Counted from the stretch's first letter, positions 1 through 8,362 are shown. The stretch: 64,000 nt of DNA from an uncultured Bacilli bacterium (GCA_944349595.1 CALVNF010000001.1:235706-299705), one strand, 5' to 3'. Numbers and translations: made by a program. Notes: generated from the letters alone by a model not told the origin.

Positions 1-1
1 A

Positions 2-1183
2 AAAGGTAATGATTTTCTAGGATGGACAACTTGGCCAAGAGATTACAATAAAGAAGAAGTTGAAAGAATTATAAAAAAAGCACAATTCATTAGAGATAAT
101 TTTGAAGTTCTTGTTGTATGTGGAATTGGCGGCAGTTATCTTGGAGCAAGGGCTGCAATTGATGCACTTAAAGGTTTAAGAAATAATGATAAAATTGAAA
201 TTGTCTATATGGGACAAACATTTTCAAGTGAATACATTTATGACGAACTTGAATATTTGAAAAACAAAAATTTTGCAATTTGTGTTATTTCAAAATCTGG
301 AACTACCACTGAAACAAGCGTTAGTTTTAGATTATTAAAAGAATTATTAGAATCAAAAATTGGAAAAGAAAAAGCAAAAGACGCAATTGTTGCAGTTACC
401 GATAAAGAAAAAGGTGCTTTAAAAACTTTATCTGATCAAGAAGGTTATGAAACTTATGTTTTACCAGATGATATTGGTGGAAGATATAGTGTATTAACTC
501 CAGTTGGTTTATTCCCAATGGCAGTTGCTGGAATTGACATTAAAAAAGTTTTAAAAGGCGCATATGATTCAATGATTAAATATGATAATGATGATATTTA
601 TACAAATGATTGTTATAAATACGCCGTTAACAGATTTAATGAATATGAAAATAATAAAAAGTCAGTAGAAATGTTTATTACATATGAACCAAAACTCGTT
701 CAATTAAACGAATGGTTAAAACAATTATTTGGAGAATCAGAAGGTAAAGAAGATAAAGGTTTATTACCAGATAGTGCCCATTTTACCACTGATTTGCATT
801 CTTTAGGTCAATTTATACAAGAAGGAACCCATATTTTATTTGAAACTGTTTTATATGTTAAAAATCCTTCTAAAGACATTAGTGTTCCACATGATGAAGA
901 AAATTTAGATGGATTAAATTATTTAGAAGGAAAGACATTATCATATATTAATGAGAAAGCATTTTTAGGAACATTAGATGCTCACTCTAATTCAGGCAAT
1001 GTTGATAATTTCGTTCTTTATGTAGATAAAATGGATGAATATAATCTAGGCTATTTATTTTATTTCTTTATGAGAGCTTGTGCAATGTCTGCATATTTGT
1101 TAAAAATTAATCCATTTAACCAACCAGGAGTTGAAATTTATAAGAAAAATATGTTCCATCTTTTAGGTAAAAAAGGTTATTAA
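2..1183 (+). CDS. pgi: Glucose-6-phosphate isomerase, 5'-truncated by window edge
   Basis: Interconverts glucose-6-phosphate and fructose-6-phosphate in glycolysis (cytosolic). The reading frame is open from base 2, so the N-terminus lies outside the window and 393 codons plus the stop are visible. Seen in order: GIGGSYLGAR, the sugar-phosphate loop SKSGTTTET, the family signature GGRYSVLTPVGL, and QEGTHILFETVL near the active-site Glu and His. The gene ends with TAA about 45 nt before the promoter of the tRNA cluster, with no clear terminator between. An internal ATG at 209 gives an open frame, but it starts in the middle of the conserved fold and is not the start. Confidence 0.96.
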   Translation, partial: KGNDFLGWTTWPRDYNKEEVERIIKKAQFIRDNFEVLVVCGIGGSYLGARAAIDALKGLRNNDKIEIVYMGQTFSSEYIYDELEYLKNKNFAICVISKSGTTTETSVSFRLLKELLESKIGKEKAKDAIVAVTDKEKGALKTLSDQEGYETYVLPDDIGGRYSVLTPVGLFPMAVAGIDIKKVLKGAYDSMIKYDNDDIYTNDCYKYAVNRFNEYENNKKSVEMFITYEPKLVQLNEWLKQLFGESEGKEDKGLLPDSAHFTTDLHSLGQFIQEGTHILFETVLYVKNPSKDISVPHDEENLDGLNYLEGKTLSYINEKAFLGTLDAHSNSGNVDNFVLYVDKMDEYNLGYLFYFFMRACAMSAYLLKINPFNQPGVEIYKKNMFHLLGKKGY

Positions 1184-1228
1184 TAAAAAAATATTAATTG
1201 AGTGCTTAAAATTATGATAAATTATTTC

Positions 1229-1269
1229 TTGTTATATTATTTTAGAAGTAATATAATAATAAAGCGCTC
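1229..1269 (+). promoter_or_regulatory. Promoter of the five-tRNA cluster
   Basis: A -35 box TTGTTA (1229-1234), a 17-bp spacer and a perfect -10 box TATAAT (1252-1257) lie before AATAAAGCGCTC. The G of GCGC falls 7 nt after the -10 box, the same place as in three other stable-RNA or ribosomal promoters of this window. The spacer and -10 lie in an inverted repeat (TTATATTA 1232-1239, TAATATAA 1249-1256). Confidence 0.7.
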
Positions 1270-1276
1270 AATTTAG

Positions 1277-1352
1277 GGACGTTTAGCTCAGTTGGGAGAG
1301 CATCGCTTTTACACGGCGGGGGTCAGGGGTTCAAGCCCCTTAACGTCCACCA
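1277..1352 (+). tRNA. tRNA-Val (anticodon TAC)
   Basis: A full cloverleaf can be drawn. The acceptor GGACGTT pairs with AACGTCC, the D arm is GCTC/GAGC, the anticodon loop is TTTACAC (TAC), the T arm contains GGTTCAAGC, and CCA is encoded. It is the first gene of a five-tRNA cluster. Confidence 0.96.
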
Positions 1353-1369
1353 TTAAAAATCACTCAATT

Positions 1370-1453
1370 GGAGGGGTAGCGAAGAGGCTAAACGCGGCTG
1401 ACTGTAAATCAGCTCCCGAGGGTTCGGCAGTTCGAATCTGCCCCCCTCCACCA
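1370..1453 (+). tRNA. tRNA-Tyr (anticodon GTA)
   Basis: Type II tRNA with a long variable arm. The acceptor GGAGGGG pairs with CCCCTCC. The anticodon stem CTGA/TCAG surrounds CTGTAAA (GTA), and CCA is encoded. It lies 17 nt after tRNA-Val. Confidence 0.95.
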
Positions 1454-1474
1454 TCTTTTATAGGTCAGTGATAT

Positions 1475-1550
1475 TGGGATGTAGCCAAGTGGTAAGGCAA
1501 CAGACTTTGACTCTGTCATTTCGCTGGTTCGATCCCAGCCATCCCAGCCA
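1475..1550 (+). tRNA. tRNA-Gln (anticodon TTG)
   Basis: The acceptor TGGGATG pairs with CATCCCA, with a G discriminator and encoded CCA. The anticodon arm CAGAC..TCTG holds the loop reading TTG. The U1-A72 end pair is typical of tRNA-Gln. Confidence 0.95.
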
Positions 1551-1554
1551 GTTT

Positions 1555-1630
1555 GATCCACTAGCTCAGTCGGTAGAGCACTTGACTTTTAATCAAGGGG
1601 TCTGGAGTTCGAATCTCCAGTGGATCACCA
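1555..1630 (+). tRNA. tRNA-Lys (anticodon TTT)
   Basis: The acceptor GATCCAC pairs with GTGGATC and CCA is encoded. The anticodon arm CTTGA/TCAAG has loop CTTTTAA (TTT). Only 4 nt separate it from tRNA-Gln, so it is co-transcribed. Confidence 0.96.
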
Positions 1631-1638
1631 TCTTATAT

Positions 1639-1726
1639 GCCCGAGTGGCGGAATTGGTAGACGCACAGGACTTAAAATCCTGCGGAAGTTGATTCCATAC
1701 CGGTTCGATTCCGGTCTCGGGCACCA
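1639..1726 (+). tRNA. tRNA-Leu (anticodon TAA)
   Basis: Type II tRNA of 88 nt. The acceptor GCCCGAG pairs with CTCGGGC, the anticodon arm AGGA/TCCT holds TAA, there is a long variable arm, the T arm is CCGG/CCGG, and CCA is encoded. It is the last gene of the cluster. Confidence 0.96.
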
Positions 1727-1739
1727 TCTTACAAATAAC

Positions 1740-1763
1740 GCCGATTTTGTCGGCTTTTTTTAT
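1740..1763 (+). terminator. Terminator of the tRNA cluster
   Basis: Stem GCCGA (1740-1744) and TCGGC (1750-1754) with loop TTTTG is followed by a run of seven T. It lies 13 nt after tRNA-Leu. Confidence 0.8.
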
Positions 1764-2020
1764 TTTTTGGGTTTTTGTAGGGTCGATTATAAACGCTTTA
1801 TATTTGTGCGTGGTCGAAGCTAAACATCTTTTATTTTATGTAATATACAAAATTTAAAAAGTAAATGACAAAATAAATGTATTATTTTCTTTTTTTGTTG
1901 CTTAGTTTTTAATTATTATTCAAACAAATTAGACTAATAAATCAATTCTAATTACTATATATCCAGTTATTTTAATAACTAAATATATTTCTTTAGTAAC
2001 ATTAATAATTCACGCTAAAA
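1764..2020. other. Non-coding AT-rich spacer
   Basis: Between the tRNA terminator and the hydrogenase promoter I see no open frame with homology and no convincing RNA structure. Short frames overlapping the tRNAs run into this region but have no support. Confidence 0.5.
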
Positions 2021-2075
2021 TTGACAAAAAAATCAAAATTTTATATTGATTTAGGGATTTTATAAATCAATTTAA
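2021..2075 (+). promoter_or_regulatory. Candidate hydrogenase-operon promoter with dyad operator
   Basis: A perfect -35 TTGACA (2021-2026) is followed after 17 bp by TATTGA (2044-2049), or after 15 bp by TATATT. An inverted repeat with 13-nt arms and one mismatch (2041-2053 with 2063-2075, core ATTGATTTA / TAAATCAAT) covers the -10 and likely start site, as a repressor site would. It does not match the Rex consensus. The leader to the first ATG is about 100 nt. Confidence 0.5.
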
Positions 2076-2158
2076 TACTTATTAATCATCTTTTATGTTA
2101 TTGTAAGCGCTTTAAAAGTTAGATAAAATATTAAATTGAGATATAGGGAGATATTTTA

Positions 2159-2641
2159 ATGAAGTTACAAAAAGTTGCTATTGATATGATTAAATCAATA
2201 TGTGGAAGGTATAAAGATGAACCAAGTCCTTTAATGTTGATTTTAAGTGATGTTCAAAATGAATATGGTTATATTCCACTTGAAGTTCAAGAAATTATAA
2301 GCGAAGAAATTAACATTCCAGTTAGTGAAATTTATGGAGTTGTTACATTTTATTCATTTTTTAGTTTAACACCAAAAGGAAGATATGTAATTGGTGTTTG
2401 TATTGGTACTGCATGCTATGTTAAAGGCGGACAAAATGTTTTAGATAAATTTGGCGAATTATTAAAAATAAAACCAGGTCAAACAACTGAAGATGGATTA
2501 TTTACATTAGATGGATTAAGATGCATCGGTGCTTGTGGAATTGCGCCAGCTATTTCAATTAATGGAAAAGTATATCCTAAAGTAAAATTGAGTGATATTC
2601 CAAATATTATTAAAGAATATCGAGATAAGGAGATGGAATAA
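2159..2641 (+). CDS. hydC: NADH-linked [FeFe] hydrogenase, NuoE/HydC-type 2Fe-2S subunit
   Basis: Small thioredoxin-fold subunit of a HydABC or Hnd-type hydrogenase, carrying one [2Fe-2S] cluster that passes electrons between the flavin subunit and the catalytic subunit. The 160 residues match the usual length. The cluster ligands are C81-x4-C86 (CIGTAC) and C122-x3-C126 (CIGAC). The N-terminal helical region is typical of NuoE. The SD AGGGAG lies 9 nt before ATG. Its stop overlaps the next start by one base (TAATG), which indicates translational coupling. First gene of a three-gene operon. Confidence 0.93.
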   Translation: MKLQKVAIDMIKSICGRYKDEPSPLMLILSDVQNEYGYIPLEVQEIISEEINIPVSEIYGVVTFYSFFSLTPKGRYVIGVCIGTACYVKGGQNVLDKFGELLKIKPGQTTEDGLFTLDGLRCIGACGIAPAISINGKVYPKVKLSDIPNIIKEYRDKEME

Positions 2642-4530
2642 TGGCTAAAAATATTGAAAATAAAAAAATAAAAACAATAGAAGATTTAAAAAACACCTTA
2701 TCTAATTGCTCAAAATGCATGAAAGAAAAATTTGATGGGCAAGATAATAAAAGACATATCGTTGTTTGCGGAGGTACAGGGTGTCTTTCTTCAAATTCTC
2801 AAGAAATAATTGATAATTTTAATAAATTGATCGAAGAAAAAAATTTACAAGATAAAGTTACATGCAACGTTGTTGGATGTTTTGGGTTTTGTTCTCAAGG
2901 TCCGTTTGTAAAAATTTATCCAGATGATACTTTATATCACGCCGTTAAACCAAGTGATTGTAAACGAATTATTGAAGAAGATATAATTGGTGGAAAAACA
3001 ATTGAAGATTTATTATATACAGAACCTTCAACTGGAAAAAAAGTAAAAAGACAGGATGATATTAATTTTTATAAAAAACAACTTAGAATTGCATTACATG
3101 GGTGTGGTCAAATAAACCCTGAAATCGTACAAGAAGCTCTTGGATTTGATGCATTTAAAGGCTTAATTAGAGCTTTAAGTATGTCACAAGAAGATGTAAT
3201 TAAAGAAATTTTAGATAGCGGCTTAAGAGGAAGAGGCGGTGCAGGTTTCCCAACTGGTAAAAAATGGAAATTTGCTTACGACGTTAAAGATGATACAAAA
3301 TATGTAGTCTGTAACGGGGATGAAGGTGATCCAGGTGCGTTTATGGATCGTTCAATTCTTGAAGGAAATCCAGTTGCAGTTATTGAAGGAATGATGATTG
3401 CAGGATATGCAATTGGAGCTCAAAATGGATATTTTTATGTTAGAGCTGAATATCCAATTGCCGTTAAAAGATTAAGAATTGCTATTAAAGAACTTGAAGA
3501 AATCGGACTTTTAGGTGATAACATTTTAAATAGTGGATTTAATTTTAGAGTTCATATTAGACTTGGAGCGGGCGCTTTTGTTTGTGGTGAAGAAACAGCT
3601 TTATTAAATTCAATAGAAGGAAAAAGAGGCATGCCAAGAACAAGACCTCCATTTCCAGCTGTAAAAGGTTTATGGGGAAAACCAACAATTATTAACAATG
3701 TTGAAACCCTTGCAAATGTTCCATATATTATGAGAGTTGGAGCTAAAGAGTATGCAAAAATTGGAACTGAAAGAAGTAAAGGAACTAAAGTTTTTGCATT
3801 AGGCGGGAAAGTCAATAATGTAGGATTAGTTGAAGTTCCAATGGGAACTACAATTAGAGAACTTGTTTATGATATCGGTGGAGGAATTCCAAATTCAAAA
3901 AGATTCCAAGCAATTCAAACCGGTGGTCCAAGTGGCGGTTGTTTAACTTTAAATGAAATCGATACTCCAATTGAATATGAATCTTTAATTGAAAAAGGTA
4001 GTATGATGGGAAGTGGCGGAGCCATCGTTATGGATGAAGATAATTGTATGGTTGATGTCGCTAAGTTTTATTTAGAATTTATATGTGATGAAAGTTGTGG
4101 AAAATGTTCTCAATGTAGAATTGGAACAAAAAGATTACTTGAAATTCTTACAAAAGTAACCGATGGAAAAGCTACAATGGAAGATTTAGATAAACTTCAA
4201 ACTTTAAGTGAATCAATTCAAGTTGGATCATTGTGTGGACTTGGTCAAACTGCTCCAAATCCTGTTTTATCAACACTAACAAAATTTAAAGATGTCTATA
4301 TTAGACACGTACAAGATAAAAAATGTGATGCTGGAGTTTGTAAATCACTTATCGAATTCCATATCGATCCAAATAAATGTAAAAAATGTTCTCTTTGTGC
4401 TAGAAATTGTCCAGTTAATGCAATTAGTGGTGTTATTGGAAAAGAAGCATTTAAGATTGATTTAAATAAATGTATTAAATGTGGAACTTGTATTTCGGCA
4501 TGTAAGTTTAATGCAATTTATAAAAAATAG
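2641..4530 (+). CDS. hydB: NADH-linked [FeFe] hydrogenase, NuoF/HydB-type flavin subunit
   Basis: Binds NAD(H) and FMN and carries several iron-sulfur clusters (629 aa). Domains in order: a thioredoxin-like [2Fe-2S] domain (C43, C48, C80, C84); the FMN/NADH domain with GRGGAGFPTG (197-206) and CNGDEGDPGAFMDR (from 224); a [4Fe-4S] site with SCGKCSQCRIGT and a later GSLCGLGQT; and two C-terminal ferredoxin [4Fe-4S] motifs starting near 580 (CxxCxxCxxxC) and 611. This order is that of HydB in trimeric bifurcating hydrogenases (Thermotoga type) and NADP-reducing Hnd enzymes. Sequence alone does not show whether this complex bifurcates with ferredoxin or uses NADH only. Confidence 0.94.
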   Translation: MAKNIENKKIKTIEDLKNTLSNCSKCMKEKFDGQDNKRHIVVCGGTGCLSSNSQEIIDNFNKLIEEKNLQDKVTCNVVGCFGFCSQGPFVKIYPDDTLYHAVKPSDCKRIIEEDIIGGKTIEDLLYTEPSTGKKVKRQDDINFYKKQLRIALHGCGQINPEIVQEALGFDAFKGLIRALSMSQEDVIKEILDSGLRGRGGAGFPTGKKWKFAYDVKDDTKYVVCNGDEGDPGAFMDRSILEGNPVAVIEGMMIAGYAIGAQNGYFYVRAEYPIAVKRLRIAIKELEEIGLLGDNILNSGFNFRVHIRLGAGAFVCGEETALLNSIEGKRGMPRTRPPFPAVKGLWGKPTIINNVETLANVPYIMRVGAKEYAKIGTERSKGTKVFALGGKVNNVGLVEVPMGTTIRELVYDIGGGIPNSKRFQAIQTGGPSGGCLTLNEIDTPIEYESLIEKGSMMGSGGAIVMDEDNCMVDVAKFYLEFICDESCGKCSQCRIGTKRLLEILTKVTDGKATMEDLDKLQTLSESIQVGSLCGLGQTAPNPVLSTLTKFKDVYIRHVQDKKCDAGVCKSLIEFHIDPNKCKKCSLCARNCPVNAISGVIGKEAFKIDLNKCIKCGTCISACKFNAIYKK

Positions 4531-4541
4531 GTGGTAGTGTT

Positions 4542-6323
4542 ATGGCAAAAGTACAAATTTTTATTGATGGGAAAGCTTACGTTGTTGAAGAAGGTTTAAC
4601 AATATTAGAAGCAGCAAAAATATGCGGATACAATATTCCAAATTTGTGTACATGGAAAAAAGGTGAATGCTCAGTTGCAAGTTGCCGTGTATGTTTAGTC
4701 AAAGTTGAAGGCGAAAGAAGACTTGTTCCAAGTTGTGCATACCCAATTAGAGATGGAATTAAAATTTCAATTGTTGATCCAAAAGCAGTTATCGCTCGAA
4801 GAACAAGTGTGGAATTACTTTTATCTAACCATTATTATAACTGCCAAGCTTGTAGGAAAAATGGTCAATGTGAACTTTTAGAAGTTGCTAGAAGAGTTGG
4901 TGCAAGACCAGAACAATATGTTGGAGAAAAAACAAAATCAACTTTTGATGATGTCGCTCCATCCCTCGTTAGAGATACTTCTAAATGTATTTTATGTGGA
5001 AGATGTATTGAAGCTTGTAAAAATACACAAGGAATAGGAATTCTAGGATTTGAAAATCGAGGATTTAAAACAATTGTCGGACCAAGTGAAAATAGAAGTT
5101 TTAATGATGTTCCTTGTATTCAATGTGGACAATGCACATTAGTTTGTCCAACTGGAGCCTTAATGGAACATAGTGAAATTGACAAATTAGATAAAGCATT
5201 TAATGATGGAAAATATGTAATTGTTCAAACTGCTCCAGCTGTAAGAGCCGCAATTGGAGAAGAATTTGGAGAGACAATTGGAACAAATTGCACTGGAAAA
5301 ATGGTTGCAGCTTTACATAGATTAGGATTTTATCGAGTTTTTGATACAAATTTTGGAGCTGATTTAACAATTACAGAAGAAGCGAATGAATTTGTTCAAA
5401 GAATTATTTCTCATCGACCTGGTCCAATGATTACATCATGTTCTCCAGGTTGGGTTAATTATATTGAATATTATTATCCAGATTTATTACCTCATTTATC
5501 AAGTTGTAAATCGCCTCATGAAATGGTTGGAGCAATTATTAAATCATATTATGCTGAAAAACATAACATTGATAGAAGCCAAATTTGTGTTGTTTCAATC
5601 ATGCCATGTACTGCTAAAAAATATGAAAAAGAAAGACCTGCTAATTCAGTTGATGGATTAAAAGATGTTGACATTGTTTTAACAACAAGAGAATTAGCCG
5701 AACTTATTAAAAGAGCTGGTATTATGTGGAAAAAATTACCAGATGAAGAATTTGATGATGATTTAATTGGAGAATACTCTGGAGCTGGTGCAATTTTTGG
5801 TGTAACCGGTGGCGTTATGGAAGCTGCAATTAGAACAGCCTATCATATTTTAACTAATCAAGAATTAGAACCAATTGAATTTAGTCCATGTAGAGGTTTA
5901 GAAGGAATTAAAGAAGCGGAGCTTAAAATTAATGGACAAAAATATTCATTTGCAATGTGTAGTGGCATGAAAAATGCAAAAATATTGCTTGAACAAATTA
6001 AAAATGGTGAATCAAAGTATGATTTCATCGAAGTAATGGGCTGTCCGGGTGGATGTATTAATGGCGGCGGCCAACCTTATGTATTTCCACTATTCTTACC
6101 AAATGAAGATGACAATATTCAAGATACATACATTCAAAAAAGAGCAAAAGTTCTTTATGATATAGATAAAGGTAAAAAAATTAGAAGAAGTCATTTAAAT
6201 CCAGATATTATTACTCTTTATAAAACATATCTAGGAGAATATGGTTCTCCAAAAGCTCATAAGTTATTACATACAACTTATAATTTTCATAGAGAAAAAT
6301 ATAGAGATCTAAATCAAGAATAA
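4542..6323 (+). CDS. hydA: [FeFe] hydrogenase catalytic subunit HydA
   Basis: Makes or consumes H2 at the H-cluster (593 aa, cytosolic). In order: plant-type [2Fe-2S] (C36, C48, C51, C65); His-ligated [4Fe-4S] H97-x3-C101-x2-C104-x5-C110; two ferredoxin clusters (C149/152/155/159 and C192/195/198/202); then the H-cluster motifs L1 TSCSPGW (298-304), L2 MPCTAKKYE (C356) and L3 EVMGCPGGCINGGGQP (C501, C505). L1 carries Ser301 where the textbook motif has a second Cys, while the other ligands are intact. The gene follows hydB by 11 nt with SD AGGTGG. No HydE/F/G maturases are in the window. A strong terminator follows. Confidence 0.95.
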   Translation: MAKVQIFIDGKAYVVEEGLTILEAAKICGYNIPNLCTWKKGECSVASCRVCLVKVEGERRLVPSCAYPIRDGIKISIVDPKAVIARRTSVELLLSNHYYNCQACRKNGQCELLEVARRVGARPEQYVGEKTKSTFDDVAPSLVRDTSKCILCGRCIEACKNTQGIGILGFENRGFKTIVGPSENRSFNDVPCIQCGQCTLVCPTGALMEHSEIDKLDKAFNDGKYVIVQTAPAVRAAIGEEFGETIGTNCTGKMVAALHRLGFYRVFDTNFGADLTITEEANEFVQRIISHRPGPMITSCSPGWVNYIEYYYPDLLPHLSSCKSPHEMVGAIIKSYYAEKHNIDRSQICVVSIMPCTAKKYEKERPANSVDGLKDVDIVLTTRELAELIKRAGIMWKKLPDEEFDDDLIGEYSGAGAIFGVTGGVMEAAIRTAYHILTNQELEPIEFSPCRGLEGIKEAELKINGQKYSFAMCSGMKNAKILLEQIKNGESKYDFIEVMGCPGGCINGGGQPYVFPLFLPNEDDNIQDTYIQKRAKVLYDIDKGKKIRRSHLNPDIITLYKTYLGEYGSPKAHKLLHTTYNFHREKYRDLNQE

Positions 6324-6351
6324 ATAAACTAAAAGAAGTTATTTAATTTTA

Positions 6352-6383
6352 AAAAATGAAAATGGCGACATTTTCATTTTTTT
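6352..6383 (+). terminator. Terminator of the hydrogenase operon
   Basis: A perfect 13-bp stem (6352-6364 with 6369-6381) with tetraloop GCGA lies 28 nt after hydA and ends in a T run. Confidence 0.85.
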
Positions 6384-6451
6384 AAATAATAAATTATCAC
6401 TATTCTTTTAAAAATAAGATATAAAAATTATAATAATTAAGAGGTGACATT

Positions 6452-7312
6452 ATGACAATTAATGGTAAGATATATCAAAATGAACGTGAATTATATGACT
6501 CAAGCAACTTAAAATTAATTAATTGTAAATTCCAAGGTAAAGCTGATGGTGAATCTCCTTTAAAAGAATCTAAGAATATTAGTTTAGAAAATTGTTTAAT
6601 TGATCTTAGATATCCTTTTTGGCATAACTTAAATATTGATATAAAAAATTGTAATTTAACAATAAATTGTAGAGCCAGTTTATGGTATACAAAAAATATA
6701 AAAATAAAAGACACATTAATTGATGGAATTAAAGCAATTAGAGAATGTAGTAATATTCAAATATTAAATACAAAAATAAATTCGCCTGAATTTTTATGGA
6801 AAAGTAAAAATATTGAAATAAATAATTGTTCTCTAATTAGTGAATACGCTTTTTTAGAATCAAAAAATATTCATATTTCTAATTTAACTTTTCAAGGAAA
6901 ATATTCTTTTCAATACACCAAAAATATCAAGATAATTAATTCAAATCTTGACACAAAAGATTGTTTTTGGCATTGTAAAAACGCCGTTATTAAAGATTGT
7001 GTTATAAAAGGAGAATATTTAGCATGGTACTCTAATAATTTGACATTTATTAATTGTATAATTATTGGTACACAACCATTTTGTTATTGTAAAAATTTAA
7101 AGTTGATAAATTGTGAGATGATTAATGCAGATTTAGCCTTTGAATATTCCAATGTTAAAGCAAAATTAATCGGTGATATTGAGAGTATTAAAAATCCAAG
7201 AAACGGTTATATTTTTGTAAATAATATTAACAATTTAATCTTAACAAATGACTCAAAATACAAAAATAGATGCAAAATTTATTACAAAAAGTGCAATAAT
7301 TTAACAAAATAA
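6452..7312 (+). CDS. DUF3737 family right-handed beta-helix protein
   Basis: A 286-residue protein of short repeats of about 20 residues, each of the form K-N-I-x-(I/L)-x-N/D-(C/S), ending in aromatic turns such as FWHNLN, LWYTKN, FWHCKN and AWYSNN. This matches DUF3737, a predicted pentapeptide-like or pectate-lyase-like parallel beta-helix. GESPLKESKN near residue 33 and LAFEYSNV near 228 are family landmarks. There is no signal peptide, so it should be cytosolic. The function is unknown; the fold suggests binding of a carbohydrate or another protein. SD AGAGGTGA precedes ATG. It stands alone between a terminator and yebC. Confidence 0.85.
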   Translation: MTINGKIYQNERELYDSSNLKLINCKFQGKADGESPLKESKNISLENCLIDLRYPFWHNLNIDIKNCNLTINCRASLWYTKNIKIKDTLIDGIKAIRECSNIQILNTKINSPEFLWKSKNIEINNCSLISEYAFLESKNIHISNLTFQGKYSFQYTKNIKIINSNLDTKDCFWHCKNAVIKDCVIKGEYLAWYSNNLTFINCIIIGTQPFCYCKNLKLINCEMINADLAFEYSNVKAKLIGDIESIKNPRNGYIFVNNINNLILTNDSKYKNRCKIYYKKCNNLTK

Positions 7313-7375
7313 TAAATAATTAATTTTTAATATAATACTTTGTATTATAATATTAATGTTTTGGAGGATATATTT

Positions 7376-8083
7376 ATGGGAAGACATTTTGAAGTTAGAG
7401 CCGCTGCAATGGCTGCAAGTGCTGCTAAAAAAAGTGCTATGTATATGAGAGCATCAAAAGAAATCTATATGGCAGCAAAGAGTGGTGTCCCTGATCCTGA
7501 TAGTAATTTAGCATTAAGAAGTGCTATTGAAAAATATAGAAAATCTTGTCCAAAAGATGTTATTGAAAGAGCAATTAAAAAAGCACAAGGTGGAGAAGCT
7601 ACAAGTTATATCGCTGGAAGATATGAAGCTTTTGGACCTGGAGGCTCATATTTAATTGTTGATACGTTGACAGATAATGTTAACCGTGCTTTAGTTAATG
7701 TTAGAACTGCTATTACAAGAAAAGGCGGACATTTAGGCAGTGTTATTTATAACTTTACTCAAGCTGGAGTATTAGATTTTAAAGGTGATGAAGCATTAAG
7801 AGATAAAGTTGAAGAAACATTAATTTTAGGTGATGTTGATGTTAAAGAAATTACTTATGCTGATGGATATATTGAAGTAATTGTTGATCCAAGTAGCTTT
7901 ACAAAAGCAAAAGAAGAATTAAATGGCATTGGAATCAATGATTTTGAAACTGCAGAAGTAACATTTTTACCAAACGAAAAAATTACTCTTGAAGGTGAAG
8001 ATAAAGAAAAATTCCAACATTTATTAGATGCTTTAGATGAAGTAGAAGACGTCCAAGAAGTTTATCATAATGTAGAGTTATAA
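7376..8083 (+). CDS. yebC: YebC/TACO1 family translation factor
   Basis: Ribosome-associated YebC family protein, recently linked to relief of ribosome stalling at proline runs and previously annotated as a transcriptional regulator. The 235 residues fit the family (235-250). Landmarks are MGRHFEVRAAAMAASAAKKS, then PDSNLALRSAIEKY, YEAFGPGGSYLIVD and LVNVRTA. The start at 7376 was chosen because SD TTGGAGG sits 8 nt upstream and the family begins at MGR or MAGHSKW. An in-frame codon at 7340 would add 12 non-conserved residues. A -10-like TATAAT at 7346-7351 suggests its own promoter. Confidence 0.93.
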   Translation: MGRHFEVRAAAMAASAAKKSAMYMRASKEIYMAAKSGVPDPDSNLALRSAIEKYRKSCPKDVIERAIKKAQGGEATSYIAGRYEAFGPGGSYLIVDTLTDNVNRALVNVRTAITRKGGHLGSVIYNFTQAGVLDFKGDEALRDKVEETLILGDVDVKEITYADGYIEVIVDPSSFTKAKEELNGIGINDFETAEVTFLPNEKITLEGEDKEKFQHLLDALDEVEDVQEVYHNVEL

Positions 8084-8120
8084 TTTTTTATAGTATAATA
8101 CTAGTAATGGAGGAATTAAT

Positions 8121-8354
8121 ATGACAAAAGCATATGAAAGTTTACCTTGGTTATTAAAAATTATTTTACAAATCTTTTTAGGCTGGATCATTGGTGGTGT
8201 CTATAGAATTGTTAGATTCGTTGAAACACACAATGTTGTTACATTAGTCGTAGGTATTCTTGGATTAGTAACTGGCATTGGTAACGCCATCCTTTGGGTT
8301 TGCGACTTAGTTACTGAAATCTTAAGTAACAAAATTAGAATTTTTGCTGCTTAA
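8121..8354 (+). CDS. Small two-helix membrane protein, function unknown
   Basis: 77 residues with two hydrophobic segments (about 10-30 and 40-63) separated by a short basic turn (RIVRFVETHN). The second segment is Gly-rich (GILGLVTGIGNAI), which favours tight helix packing. I do not recognise the family with certainty. The SD AATGGAGG and ATG are good. A -10 TATAAT (8094-8099) sits in a perfect palindrome TAGTAT-A-ATACTA (8091-8103). The next gene starts 8 nt after its stop, so an operon with the Cof-type HAD is likely. Confidence 0.75.
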   Translation: MTKAYESLPWLLKIILQIFLGWIIGGVYRIVRFVETHNVVTLVVGILGLVTGIGNAILWVCDLVTEILSNKIRIFAA

Positions 8355-8362
8355 TAGGCTTA

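Noticed and set aside
1468..1823. Open frames across the tRNA cluster (1468-1692 and 1620-1823)
   Set aside because: They overlap well-folded tRNA genes and have no ribosome site or homology.
2102..2115. cre-like site TGTAAGCGCTTTAA before hydC
   Set aside because: It resembles a CcpA site, but AAGCGCTT also occurs at tRNA promoters here, it lies far downstream of the likely promoter, and no CcpA gene is in view. It remains possible.
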